Positions 21,025 through 30,301 of a stretch of 64,000 bases of DNA are shown here, piece after piece. The number at the start of each line of letters is the position of its first letter. The first letter of the stretch is position 1. The position numbers and the translations under genes are program-made. Source of the DNA: Hyphomicrobiales bacterium (GTDB taxonomy: Bacteria > Pseudomonadota > Alphaproteobacteria > Rhizobiales > Beijerinckiaceae); contig JAPLOV010000189.1 of assembly GCA_026400565.1 (NCBI GenBank), positions 1-64,000 on the forward strand. Reading direction: 5' to 3'. Below the pieces are notes generated by a model, which was not told where the DNA came from, ran no database searches, and worked only from the letters and a program-made list of their open reading frames with translations.

Positions 21025-21038
21025 TTGATCCAGGTCAA
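21025..21038. promoter_or_regulatory. FNR/FixK box upstream of ccoN
   Basis: TTGATCCAGGTCAA, one mismatch to TTGAT-N4-ATCAA, ~62 bp upstream of the ccoN start. Confidence 0.8.
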
Positions 21039-21209
21039 GCCCGGCGGCACTTCAGGCCCCGGAAATCTTGGTGCAAGGTCGCCTCCCGCCACCGCATTCG
21101 GAGCATTCCCCAGGGCCAACGACGTGTCACACCGGTGTTGCAGGCGCATGCGGACTTGCGCATGATGCCTGCAGTTCAATCGTTTCATTCGAACTTTCAA
21201 AGGCTTGAT

Positions 21210-23207
21210 ATGTCCCGTCCGATCGAGGTCATCAGAAGCAGCGAGGAGCGATTCTCCAAGATCGTGGCCATGTCGGCCGATGCGATCATCTGCATCGATT
21301 CAAGCCAGATCATCACGCTGTTCAACGAAGGTGCGGAGCGCACCTTCGGCTACGAGGCCACGGAGGTCCTTGGCCGCCGGCTTGACCTGCTGCTTCCCCT
21401 GCGCTTTCGTGCCGGCCACGGCGATCATGTCAGTGGTTTCGCCCGCGGTGGCCCTGCGTCGCGCCATATGGCCGACCGGCAGGCCGTCTTCGCGCTTCGC
21501 AAGAATGGCGAGGAGTTCCCGGCCGATGCCAGCATCAGCAAGATCATGGTCGGCGAGGAAGCCGTCTACACGGTCGTGCTGCGCGATGTCAGCGACCGGG
21601 TCCAGCGCGAGACCGAGCGGCAGCTCGAAGCCCAGCGCCTGCGCCTTGCCATGGATGCGGGCCGGCTCGGAGCCTTCGAGCATGACCAGCGGACCGACAC
21701 GGTGCGCCTGCTCGGCCATGCCGCCGCGATTCTCGGCCTTCAGGCGACGCAGATCGATATCGACACGTGGTTCGAACTCATCCATCCGGACGATGCCGGC
21801 CGCGTGGCCGACAGCATCCGCCATGCCATCTCGGGCGAGCATCAGGTCGAGATCGAATACCGCATCAGGCGGAGCGACGGTGCGCGCCGCTGGGTCAGGG
21901 CCATCGCCTCGCGCGGTGGCCAGAGCGGGCCGTGGCCCAATCTGTTCGGAACAATCCAGGACATCACCGAGCAGAAGGCGCTCCAGCAACTGCTTGAAGA
22001 GCGCGTGGCGGAGCGGACTGCAGCGCTGGAGGCGGAAATCGTGCAGCGGGAGCAGGCCCAGGGCACGCTGGTCAGGGTGCAGCGCATGGAGGCCTACGGC
22101 CAGCTCACCGGCGGTATCGCGCACGACTTCAATAACCTGCTGACGGTGATCGGCGGCAACATGGAACTGGTTGCGGAAAACATTGCCGACCCGCGGCTGG
22201 CCCGGATGCTGAAGCGCGCCACCGATGCTGTCGACATGGGCTCTCGCCTGACGCGGCGGCTGCTGAGCTTCGCCCGGCGCAGCCGGCTTGAGCCCGAAGT
22301 CCTCAACCTCAACGAACAGGTCGTCGGTGTGATCGACCTGCTGCGCCGGACCATCGGCGAAAGCATCGCGATCTCGTCTGATCTTGCCCCCGATCTCGGG
22401 CAGGTTCGGGCCGATGCCAGCGAGATTGAGAATGCCATCCTCAATCTGGCGATCAACGCGCGTGATGCGATGCCCGGCGGCGGGCAACTGGTGATCGAGA
22501 CCGCCAACGTGCTGATCGACGCTGGCTTTCGCGCCGCGATGCAGATCGATGCCATCGCGCCCGGGCCGTATGTCCGGCTCTCTGTGTCCGACACCGGCAC
22601 GGGCATGCCGCCGGAGGTGCTGTCACGGGCCTTCGAGCCGTTCTTTACAACCAAGGAGCCGGGGCGCGGCACCGGCCTTGGCCTGGCCAGCATTTATGGC
22701 TTCGCGCGCCAGTCCAATGGCGGCGCTACCATCGACAGCGAAGTGGGGCGCGGCACGACGATTCATCTGTATCTGCCGCAGGTCGGACCAGGCGAGGAGG
22801 CGGTGGCGCGTCATGACGAGGCTGGACAGACGCAGGCCCTGCCTGGCACGAGCGTGCTGGTCGTCGAGGATAACCCGGATGTGCGGGATGTGGCGATCGC
22901 GCGGCTGCAACGGCTGGGCTACGCCGTGCTCGCCTGCGACAACGGCCCTGCTGCCATCGCCCTGCTGCAAGGCAAGGAGCGGGTCGATCTGGTGTTCAGC
23001 GACATCATGATGTCCGGCGGTATGTCGGGGCACGATGTCGCGCGCTGGGTCACCGAGCATCGTCCGGGCCTGCCTGTGCTGCTGACATCGGGCTTTGCCG
23101 ACAAGGTGGTGGACGCTCTGGCGGCGGACACCCCGCCCCACAAGGTGCTGCGCAAGCCGTATTCCACTGCGGAGCTGGCCCGCGCCCTTGCCGATGTCCT
23201 GCCTTGA
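21210..23207 (+). CDS. PAS-domain hybrid sensor histidine kinase with C-terminal receiver domain
   Basis: Two PAS regions, [18 protein letters not shown]-box, [12 protein letters not shown]-box, [12 protein letters not shown]-terminal [13 protein letters not shown]…DLVFSDIMM receiver. Confidence 0.93.
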   Translation: MSRPIEVIRSSEERFSKIVAMSADAIICIDSSQIITLFNEGAERTFGYEATEVLGRRLDLLLPLRFRAGHGDHVSGFARGGPASRHMADRQAVFALRKNGEEFPADASISKIMVGEEAVYTVVLRDVSDRVQRETERQLEAQRLRLAMDAGRLGAFEHDQRTDTVRLLGHAAAILGLQATQIDIDTWFELIHPDDAGRVADSIRHAISGEHQVEIEYRIRRSDGARRWVRAIASRGGQSGPWPNLFGTIQDITEQKALQQLLEERVAERTAALEAEIVQREQAQGTLVRVQRMEAYGQLTGGIAHDFNNLLTVIGGNMELVAENIADPRLARMLKRATDAVDMGSRLTRRLLSFARRSRLEPEVLNLNEQVVGVIDLLRRTIGESIAISSDLAPDLGQVRADASEIENAILNLAINARDAMPGGGQLVIETANVLIDAGFRAAMQIDAIAPGPYVRLSVSDTGTGMPPEVLSRAFEPFFTTKEPGRGTGLGLASIYGFARQSNGGATIDSEVGRGTTIHLYLPQVGPGEEAVARHDEAGQTQALPGTSVLVVEDNPDVRDVAIARLQRLGYAVLACDNGPAAIALLQGKERVDLVFSDIMMSGGMSGHDVARWVTEHRPGLPVLLTSGFADKVVDALAADTPPHKVLRKPYSTAELARALADVLP

Positions 23208-23253
23208 TTGAGGCCAGGATGTCCGACGCGGGGCAGGCCGGTGGGTTCGCCCG

Positions 23254-24036
23254 TCAGGCTGGCTCGACCGGGCATGACAACATGTAACCGACGCCGCGCA
23301 CCGTCTTGACCAGGCGGGGCGCTGCAGGGTCCGGCTCGATCTTGCGCCGAAGCCGCGAGACCATCGCATCGATAGAGCGGTCGAATGGGGTCCAGTCATG
23401 GCCCTTGAGCACATCCATGATCGTGTCGCGCGAGAGCACGCGCTGGGGCCTGAGCACAAGGGCTTCCAGCAGGTTGAACTCAGCCGTGGTCAGCTCCAGC
23501 ATCGCCTTGTCCGGCCCGGTCAGCTCGCGGCTGGCCAGGTCGAGCGTCCAGCCGGCAAACCTCACCCGGCTGCTGGCTCCTGATTGGGGCATGGCCTGCG
23601 GCGCGGCTGCCTTTGCAGGGGCTTCGGCAACGCGCCCTGACGGGGATGACGCTATCGCCTGCACCGGCTGCTGCCGCCGCAGGACCGCGCGGATGCGGGC
23701 CACCACCTCGCGCGGGTGAAAGGGCTTGGTGATGTAGTCGTCCGCCCCCAGTTCAAGCCCGACGACCTTGTCGATCGTATCACCCTTGCCACTGATCATG
23801 ACGATGGGCACGTCGTGGCTGGCCCTGATCTGCCGTGCCAGCACCAGGCCGTTCTCGCCACCGAGCATAAGGTCGAGTGTGACCAGATCGATGCCGTCGG
23901 CTGCCAGCACGGCGGCCATGGCGCGGCTGTCGGCGGCCTCGGAGACGCGGAAACCGTCCAGTTCGAGGCAATCGCGCAGGAGCACGCGCACGGCCTCATC
24001 ATCATCGACCACAAGGATATGGGGTGATTCGGGCAT
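23254..24036 (-). CDS. OmpR-family response regulator
   Basis: ILVVDDDEAVRVLLRDCLELDGFRV…KPFHPREVVARIRAVLRR; winged-helix SRDTIMDVLKGHDWTPFDRSIDAMVSRLRRKIE. Confidence 0.94.
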   Translation of the reverse strand: MPESPHILVVDDDEAVRVLLRDCLELDGFRVSEAADSRAMAAVLAADGIDLVTLDLMLGGENGLVLARQIRASHDVPIVMISGKGDTIDKVVGLELGADDYITKPFHPREVVARIRAVLRRQQPVQAIASSPSGRVAEAPAKAAAPQAMPQSGASSRVRFAGWTLDLASRELTGPDKAMLELTTAEFNLLEALVLRPQRVLSRDTIMDVLKGHDWTPFDRSIDAMVSRLRRKIEPDPAAPRLVKTVRGVGYMLSCPVEPA

Positions 24037-24190
24037 CAGCCTTCAGACTTCGACGACGCAGCTTGGCATTGGTTGCGACAGCACGCGATCACGATCAAGG
24101 GGCCGAACGGACGAAGGCTGTTACACACTGTCACACGACCGCACACGATGTTGATCCTCCGTCGCATCCCGGTGGGTTGAACCGGTTAAT

Positions 24191-24204
24191 TTGATCCTCG
24201 TCAA
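24191..24204. promoter_or_regulatory. FNR/FixK box upstream of the fnr/fixK-like gene
   Basis: TTGATCCTCGTCAA, same TTGATC-N3-GTCAA form as the ccoN box. Confidence 0.75.
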
Positions 24205-24235
24205 CCCGACGCGCACAAGACGAGGAGACGCCACG

Positions 24236-24949
24236 ATGATCAACATTGCTGCACACAGCTTCCATGATGCCACTGCCATCAAGCTGCCACAGCCTGCCAT
24301 GGCGATCGCACCGATGCTGGCAGCCAGGGGTCTGCACTCCTCCGCCATCCGCAAGGTAGCCTGCAACGAGACCTTGTGGTGCGAGGGCGACGAACGGTCC
24401 CATATCTTCGTGGTGCGCACCGGTGCGGTCTGCCTGTCGCGGACCTTGCCCAATGGACGGCGCATCGTGCTCGATTTCGCCTATCCAGGCGACATCATCG
24501 GCCTTGGGGCCGACACGCAGCCCTGCGATGCCCACACGGTGCAACTGACGCGGCTTGAAGCCATCCCGGTCGCCGCCTTCAAGCGCGCCGTGGCCGAGGA
24601 TCCGGAATTCGGAAGGCAGGCCTCGATCCAGGTCGCCAATGCGCTGAGCGCGGCCTACCAGCATGTGGTGGTCATCTCCAAGCTGTCAGCCAACGAACGG
24701 CTGGCCAGCTTCCTGATGGCGCTGTCGCGCCGCAACGAGGCCCACGGCCTCAGCGGGGCGAGCGTCGTGTTGCCGATGAAGCGGCTCGACATCGCCGACT
24801 TCCTAGGCCTGACGATCGAGACCGTGAGCCGCACCTTCACGCGTCTCCGTGAGGCCGGGCTGATTGCGTTGGATCAACACAACGTCGTGGTTTTCCGCGA
24901 TCTTGCGAGGCTCAGGGCATTGGCTGCGGGCGAAGGCGAGCATGATTGA
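24236..24949 (+). CDS. Crp/Fnr family transcriptional regulator (FixK-class, no N-terminal cysteine cluster)
   Basis: cNMP-like fold RKVACNETLWCEGDERSHIFVVRTGAVCLSRTLPNGRRIVLDFAYPGDIIGL; HTH LPMKRLDIADFLGLTIETVSRTFTRLREAGLI. Confidence 0.92.
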   Translation: MINIAAHSFHDATAIKLPQPAMAIAPMLAARGLHSSAIRKVACNETLWCEGDERSHIFVVRTGAVCLSRTLPNGRRIVLDFAYPGDIIGLGADTQPCDAHTVQLTRLEAIPVAAFKRAVAEDPEFGRQASIQVANALSAAYQHVVVISKLSANERLASFLMALSRRNEAHGLSGASVVLPMKRLDIADFLGLTIETVSRTFTRLREAGLIALDQHNVVVFRDLARLRALAAGEGEHD

Positions 24950-25538
24950 AGCCGTATGCGAGACCGGTGCCACAGGCTCCGTATCCCGAATCCGACAACG
25001 GGCGGATGAAGCGATGGACGACGCAAAGCAGTTGTTCAGGATCGTGATCGGCGCCTTCATGAGGGCCGATCTGGCTGCATCCGCCACACGTGACCTGCAC
25101 GACGATGGTCTGGCCGATACGCAGGTCTGCGTGATCGGTGCCGCGGCAGTGCCAGGTGATCCTGCAAGTGATCCTGCAAGTGATCCTGCAAGTGATCCTG
25201 CAAGTGGTCCTGCAAGTGAACCTGCACGTGGTCCTGCACGTGATCCCCGACGCTGCACGGAGCAGCGCCTGTTTGCCGGACAGATGGTCGAGGTCACGGC
25301 CCCGGAGCTGTTCGACCGGGTCTGGCAGGAAACCACCCAGGTTTCATCCAGCGACGCAGGCAAGACACTGGCACCCTGGATGACGCCGGGCCAGTCGAAG
25401 GCGATTCTCGACAGCCTTCGGAGCGGCGCGCTGGTGCTGCTGGTCAGTGCCTCCACCGCCACCGAGCAGGTCCGAGCCTCGCGAATCCAGCTCAACCATC
25501 ACCCGTCGATGGTGCAGGCCTACAGCTTCATGGCCTGA
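24942..25538 (+). CDS. Hypothetical protein with DPAS-type repeat linker, overlapping the fnr/fixK-like stop codon
   Basis: ATG at 24942 overlaps the regulator's TGA (ATGATTGA); the repeat tract stays in frame. No family recognised. Confidence 0.55.
   Translation: MIEAVCETGATGSVSRIRQRADEAMDDAKQLFRIVIGAFMRADLAASATRDLHDDGLADTQVCVIGAAAVPGDPASDPASDPASDPASGPASEPARGPARDPRRCTEQRLFAGQMVEVTAPELFDRVWQETTQVSSSDAGKTLAPWMTPGQSKAILDSLRSGALVLLVSASTATEQVRASRIQLNHHPSMVQAYSFMA
25155..25250. repeat. 12-bp tandem repeat, ~7 units plus a degenerate eighth
   Basis: (A/C)GTG(A/G)(T/A)CCTGCA units: ggtgatcctgca, agtgatcctgca x3, agtggtcctgca, agtgaacctgca, cgtggtcctgca, cgtgatccccga. Confidence 0.97.
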
Positions 25539-26214
25539 GGCGGCCTTTGGCCCCGCGTATATTCCAGGCCTGCGAAGGCATGCCGGGTTCCGGGAAGGTC
25601 CAGGGCTGGCTCGTGGCCCGGTTCGCCCGATAATCGGCGATCTCGGCGGTGTGGCGCAATGTCAGGTCGATATCATCCCAGCCGTTGAGCAGTTGCAGCC
25701 GGCGCACGGGATCGATCACGAAAGTGAAGCGCTGTCCGTGGTGCTCCGTGGTGTTCGTCCCGGTCACCGTGATGGACAGAGCCTCCAGATTGACCGTGAG
25801 GCTGCCACCATCGGCGAGCAACCCGAGCAGGGTCTCGGCATCGGCTTCGCTGACCTGTGCCGGCAGCAGCCCGTTCTTCACCGCATTCGAGGCGAAGATG
25901 TCGCCGAAGGACGGGGCGATGACGCAGGTGATGCCGTAATCCCACAGCGCGTAGACCGCCGCCTCGCGCGACGAGCCGGTGCCGAAATTGCGCCGCGCGA
26001 TCAGGATGCGGGCACCTGCATGCCGGGGCTCGTCGAGCGGGATCGCCCTACGGGGCCGGCCATCCTCGTCAAAGCGCAGGTCGTGCAGCAGGAAGCCGCC
26101 ATAGCCCTGCGCGCGTGACCGCTTCATGAAGCGCGCCGGGATCAACTGGTCGGTGTCGACATTGGCGAGGCCCAGCGGGCAGGCAGGTGCGGTCAGCGTG
26201 GTGAACGATTGCAC
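25528..26214 (-). CDS. leuD: LeuD-like small subunit of an aconitase-superfamily (de)hydratase
   Basis: NVDTDQLIPARF…GSSREAAVYALWDYGITCVIAPSFGDIFASNAVKNGLLP. Symbol denotes family only. Confidence 0.9.
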   Translation of the reverse strand: MQSFTTLTAPACPLGLANVDTDQLIPARFMKRSRAQGYGGFLLHDLRFDEDGRPRRAIPLDEPRHAGARILIARRNFGTGSSREAAVYALWDYGITCVIAPSFGDIFASNAVKNGLLPAQVSEADAETLLGLLADGGSLTVNLEALSITVTGTNTTEHHGQRFTFVIDPVRRLQLLNGWDDIDLTLRHTAEIADYRANRATSQPWTFPEPGMPSQAWNIRGAKGRLRP

Positions 26215-26217
26215 GGC

Positions 26218-27630
26218 TCAGCCCTCCAGAGGCGGCAAGTCGCGCACGTCGGTCAGCCTGCCGGTGACGGCAGCTGCCGCGACCATGGCCGGCGACATCA
26301 GGTGCGTGCGGGCACCCAGCCCCTGGCGCCCCCTGAAGTTGCGGTTGGTGGTCGAGGCACAGCGCTCACCGGAGGCGACCAGATCGCCGTTCATGCCCAC
26401 ACACATCGAGCAGCCTGAGTCAGCCCAGGTCAGCCCGGCAGCAATGAAGATGCGGTCGAGACCCTCGACCTCGGCCTGCCGCTTGACCAGGCTGGAGCCA
26501 GGCGAGACCAGGCCCGGCACCAGGGCTTTGCGCCCGCGCAGGACCGCGGCTGCCGCGCGCAGATCCTCAAGGCGGGCATTGGTGCACGAGCCGATGAAGA
26601 TGCGGTCGATCGCGACCTCTTCGAGCGGCATGCCGGGCGCAAGCCCCATATAGTCGAGCGCGCCGGCAACGTAGGCCCGGCGTGCCGCATCGGCGGGCAT
26701 CGCCTCCGGATCGGGCACGCTGCCCGTGATCGGCAGGGCATCCTCGGGGCTGGTGCCCCAGGTCACGGTGGGCGCGACCGCGTTGCCATCGATCAAGATG
26801 TCGCGGTCAAATTCCGCATCCGGGTCGCCGGCCAGTGCCAGCCAGCGGGCCCGGGCCTCGGCAAGGGCCGCGCCCGAAGGAGCGTGAGGACGGCCTGCGA
26901 GCCAGGCGAAGGTGGTCTCGTCCGGTGCCACCATCGCACAGCGCGCGCCGGCTTCGATCGACATGTTGCACAAGGTCAGGCGGCCTTCCATCGACAGGGC
27001 CGAGATGGCCGTGCCGGCATATTCGAGCGCATGGCCCTGCGCGCCGTTGGTGCCGATGCTCGCGATGACATGCAGCGCAAGATCCTTGGCGCTGACATGG
27101 GGCCCAAGGCGGCCCGACACCGAGATGCGCATGCGTTTGGGCTTCCGCTGCCACAATGTCTGCGTCATCAGCACATGCGCCACCTCGGATGCGCCAATGC
27201 CGAAGGCATAGGCCCCGAAGGCTCCGTGCGTCGAGGTGTGGCTGTCGCCGCAGACGATCAGCAGGCCGGGCAGCGTCAGCCCCTGTTCGGGACCGACCAC
27301 ATGGACGATGCCCTGCGCCGGATCATCCAGCCCGAACAGCCGGAACCCATGCCGCGCGGCGTTGCCCGACAGACGCTCGACCATGCCGGCCACTTCCGGA
27401 TCGGCGATCACGGGTCGGCCGCGCGTCGGCACATAGTGGTCGGCGACGCCGAAGGTGAGGCCGGGCTCGGCGACAGCAGCACCGCGCTCGTCGAGCTTTC
27501 GGAAGGCGTGGTGCGAACCCTCATGCACGAAATGCCGGTCGACCCAGAGCAGCGTCTCGCCATCCTCGCGCACGGTGATGACATGCTCGTCCCAGAGCTT
27601 GTCGAAGAGGGTGCGGGGCGCTGCGTTCAT
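26218..27630 (-). CDS. leuC: LeuC-like large subunit of an aconitase-superfamily (de)hydratase
   Basis: VCGDSHTSTHGAFGAYAFGIGASEVAHVLMTQTLWQRKPK; FIGSCTNARLEDLRAAA; GCSMCVGMN. Symbol denotes family only. Confidence 0.93.
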   Translation of the reverse strand: MNAAPRTLFDKLWDEHVITVREDGETLLWVDRHFVHEGSHHAFRKLDERGAAVAEPGLTFGVADHYVPTRGRPVIADPEVAGMVERLSGNAARHGFRLFGLDDPAQGIVHVVGPEQGLTLPGLLIVCGDSHTSTHGAFGAYAFGIGASEVAHVLMTQTLWQRKPKRMRISVSGRLGPHVSAKDLALHVIASIGTNGAQGHALEYAGTAISALSMEGRLTLCNMSIEAGARCAMVAPDETTFAWLAGRPHAPSGAALAEARARWLALAGDPDAEFDRDILIDGNAVAPTVTWGTSPEDALPITGSVPDPEAMPADAARRAYVAGALDYMGLAPGMPLEEVAIDRIFIGSCTNARLEDLRAAAAVLRGRKALVPGLVSPGSSLVKRQAEVEGLDRIFIAAGLTWADSGCSMCVGMNGDLVASGERCASTTNRNFRGRQGLGARTHLMSPAMVAAAAVTGRLTDVRDLPPLEG

Positions 27631-28241
27631 GCCGCCTCCATCTCTGCGAGCATCTCGGCGATGGTGGCGATGCGGCCCACCGGGCGCAAGGCGTTGATCG
27701 CGGTTTCATGGACGGCGGGAGAGAAAGCCGCGCAGCCGTCTTCGAGCACGATGGTCTCGATCTCGCGCACATGGGCGTCGCGGACCGTCGAGGCGACGCC
27801 GCCATTGGTGACGATGCCGCAGGCCAGCAGGCGGGTGATGCCGAGCTTGCGCACAAGCCACTCGAGTCGCGTCATGTAAAAAGCCGAATAGGCGACCTTT
27901 TCCACGGCGGCATCGACCGGCTGGAGTTCATCGACGGTGGCATTGCCCCATGAGCCGGGTGCGAAATCGCCCTTGCGCAGGAACGGCCGCAACTCCTTGA
28001 GGTGCGGCGCGATCAATGGCTCACCCGCCCGGCCGGGCACAAGCGTGAACTGCGTGGCGAGCACGAGGCCGCCCCGCGCCCGCAAGGCGTCGGCGAGCGG
28101 CCTGATCCTGGCCGGCAGCGCGGCGATCTCCGGGGCCGACTGGCCGCCGCGTGCGTAGGCCCCATCCGGATGGATGAAATCATTCTGCAGGTCGCAGACG
28201 AGCAGGGCCGTGTTGACCAGGTTCATGCCGGGGTTGCTCAT
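27627..28241 (-). CDS. Isochorismatase-family cysteine hydrolase
   Basis: LLVCDLQNDFIHPDGAYARGG…TQFTLVPG…GITRLLACGIVTNGGVASTVRDA. Confidence 0.9.
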   Translation of the reverse strand: MSNPGMNLVNTALLVCDLQNDFIHPDGAYARGGQSAPEIAALPARIRPLADALRARGGLVLATQFTLVPGRAGEPLIAPHLKELRPFLRKGDFAPGSWGNATVDELQPVDAAVEKVAYSAFYMTRLEWLVRKLGITRLLACGIVTNGGVASTVRDAHVREIETIVLEDGCAAFSPAVHETAINALRPVGRIATIAEMLAEMEAA

Positions 28242-30301
28242 CGGCAGCGCTCCACGATCAGGTTGCCGAATGCGTCGACACGGGCGCTCAGGCCGGGGTC
28301 GATCACGGTGGTGGCATCGGGCTGTTCGAGGATGGCGGGGCCTTCGACCTCGGCATCCACTGGCAAGGCCAGCCGGTCCCAGATCGAGGCCTGATGCCAG
28401 CCGCCATCGAACCAGACCTTGCGGCTGCCGCGTCGTGCCGCCTCTCGCGTTGAGTCCGCCGAAGGGGCCAACGCCTTGAGATCAAAGGGTGGACGCCTGC
28501 CGATGGCTGCGGTGCGCAGGTTCACGATGCGGACGGGAATGCCGGGCAACAGGCGCGAGAAGGCCGCTGCATAGGCACGCTCGAAGGCCTCGCGGATGAT
28601 GGCTGGCGAGATGCCTGTGCTGGCTGTGCCAGCGAGGGTCACCGGCAGTGGCACCGCCACCGTGTGAGTCTGGCCCTGGTAGTGCATGTCGAGTTCGTAG
28701 GTGATGTCGATCCGCCCCATGCTGAGCCCGGAGGCGGCCACCACGGCGTGGGCCTGCTGCCCTGCCTCGATCATGCGGGCATCGAGCGCCCCGGCATCCA
28801 CGCTGTCGAGCATCAGGTTCACGGTCATGACCTGATCGTGGCGGATATCCGCCATGATGCAGCCCAGCGCCGAAGTGATGCCCGGATAGCGCGGCACGAG
28901 GGCGGATCTGAGGCCGACATCGCGGATCAGTGCACCGACATGCAAGGCACCTCCGCCGCCAAATGGCACGGCGGTGAAGCGCGCCGGATCATGGCCGCGC
29001 TCGATCGAGACCAGCCGGATCGCGCCGGCCATGCGGGCATTGGCGACACGGATGACGGCTTCCGCCGCAGCCTCCGCGCCGAGGCCCAGCGGCTCGCCGA
29101 TGCTCTTGAGGATGGCTGCGCGCGCCGCCTCGACATCGAGCCGGGCGAGCTTGCCGCCAATCGGCTTGTCGGCATTGATCCGGCCCAGCACGATGTTGGC
29201 ATCGGTGAGGGTGGGGCGGGTATTGCCCTGGCCATAGGCGACAGGCCCCGGCCGCGAGCCGGCGCTTTCCGGCCCGACAGCGAGCATGCCGCCGGCATCG
29301 ACATGGGCGATGGAGCCGCCGCCAGTGCCGATGGTGGTGATCTCGATCATGGGGGTGCGGACAACCATGCCGAAATCGATGGTGGTCTGGGCCGCGAGCG
29401 AGGCCTCGCCACCGGCCACCAGCGAGACGTCGAACGAGGTGCCGCCCAGATCGGCCGTGACGATGTCAGGATAGCCGGCGGCTCCGGCAATGGCTGCAGC
29501 TGCAATCACGCCGGCAGCCGGTCCTGAGAGGGCGGTCCGGACCGGGAACTTGCGCGCCGTCGCCGTCGACATCACCCCGCCATTGGACTGGACGATGTGG
29601 AACGAGCCGGTAAAGGCCTCCGCCTCAAGGCCCGCCTCCAGCCTTGTCAGGTAGCTGGCAACCACCGGTTGGAGGTAGGCATTCAGGGCCGTTGTCGAGG
29701 TGCGCTCGAATTCGCGGATTTCCGGGAGGATCTGGGCCGAGTGCGCCACATGGGGATTGGGCCAGACCGCTCTTGCGGCATCATAGGCGGCGCGCTCGTT
29801 GGCGGGGTTGGCGTAGGCATTGATGAAGACGATGGCAAGGGCTTCCGCGCCAGCGTCCAGCAGCCTGCGGCAGGCAGCCTCGACCGCCGCGGGATCGACG
29901 GCGGTGCGGATGGTGCCATCGGCAAGCGTGCGTTCAGGCACTTCGAGGCGCATTTCGCGGCTGGCGATCGGCGTGAAGTCGCCCCACAGGCCCCAGGTGT
30001 GCGGGCGGTCGCGGCGGCGCATTTCCAGCGCGTCACGAAAACCGGGCGTGGTGATGAGGCCGATCCTGGCGCCCTTGCGTTCAAGCAGGGCGTTGGTTCC
30101 GACCGTGGTGCCGTGGATGATGGCCCCGAGCCCGGCAATCGACCCGAGCCTCTTCAGCCCCTCGATGAAGCCGACGGCCTCGTCGCCACGGTTGGAAGGG
30201 GCCTTGGCCGTGCGGAAGCTGCGGGTGGCTTCGTCAAAGAAGGCAAGATCGGTGAAAGTGCCGCCGACATCGACGCCGACAAGGGTGCGGTGCGGACTCA
30301 T
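28238..30301 (-). CDS. Hydantoinase/oxoprolinase family protein, A-type subunit
   Basis: VGVDVGGTFTDLAFFDE…IIHGTTVGTNALLERKGARIGLITTPGFRD. Confidence 0.94.
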   Translation of the reverse strand: MSPHRTLVGVDVGGTFTDLAFFDEATRSFRTAKAPSNRGDEAVGFIEGLKRLGSIAGLGAIIHGTTVGTNALLERKGARIGLITTPGFRDALEMRRRDRPHTWGLWGDFTPIASREMRLEVPERTLADGTIRTAVDPAAVEAACRRLLDAGAEALAIVFINAYANPANERAAYDAARAVWPNPHVAHSAQILPEIREFERTSTTALNAYLQPVVASYLTRLEAGLEAEAFTGSFHIVQSNGGVMSTATARKFPVRTALSGPAAGVIAAAAIAGAAGYPDIVTADLGGTSFDVSLVAGGEASLAAQTTIDFGMVVRTPMIEITTIGTGGGSIAHVDAGGMLAVGPESAGSRPGPVAYGQGNTRPTLTDANIVLGRINADKPIGGKLARLDVEAARAAILKSIGEPLGLGAEAAAEAVIRVANARMAGAIRLVSIERGHDPARFTAVPFGGGGALHVGALIRDVGLRSALVPRYPGITSALGCIMADIRHDQVMTVNLMLDSVDAGALDARMIEAGQQAHAVVAASGLSMGRIDITYELDMHYQGQTHTVAVPLPVTLAGTASTGISPAIIREAFERAYAAAFSRLLPGIPVRIVNLRTAAIGRRPPFDLKALAPSADSTREAARRGSRKVWFDGGWHQASIWDRLALPVDAEVEGPAILEQPDATTVIDPGLSARVDAFGNLIVERCR

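Noticed and set aside
25155-25250. Possible CRISPR array
   Set aside because: Units are directly adjacent 12-mers with no spacers and are translated in frame; no cas genes.
24803-25495. Minus-strand 230-aa ORF with GPLAGSLAGSLAGSLAG repeats
   Set aside because: Created by the 12-bp repeat on the opposite strand and overlaps the Crp/Fnr-family gene; the plus-strand frame has translational coupling.
25528-27630. Leucine biosynthesis leuCD
   Set aside because: No leuA/leuB or leader; embedded between catabolic genes with hydantoinase, amidohydrolase and lyase, so a catabolic hydratase is more likely. The symbols denote family only.
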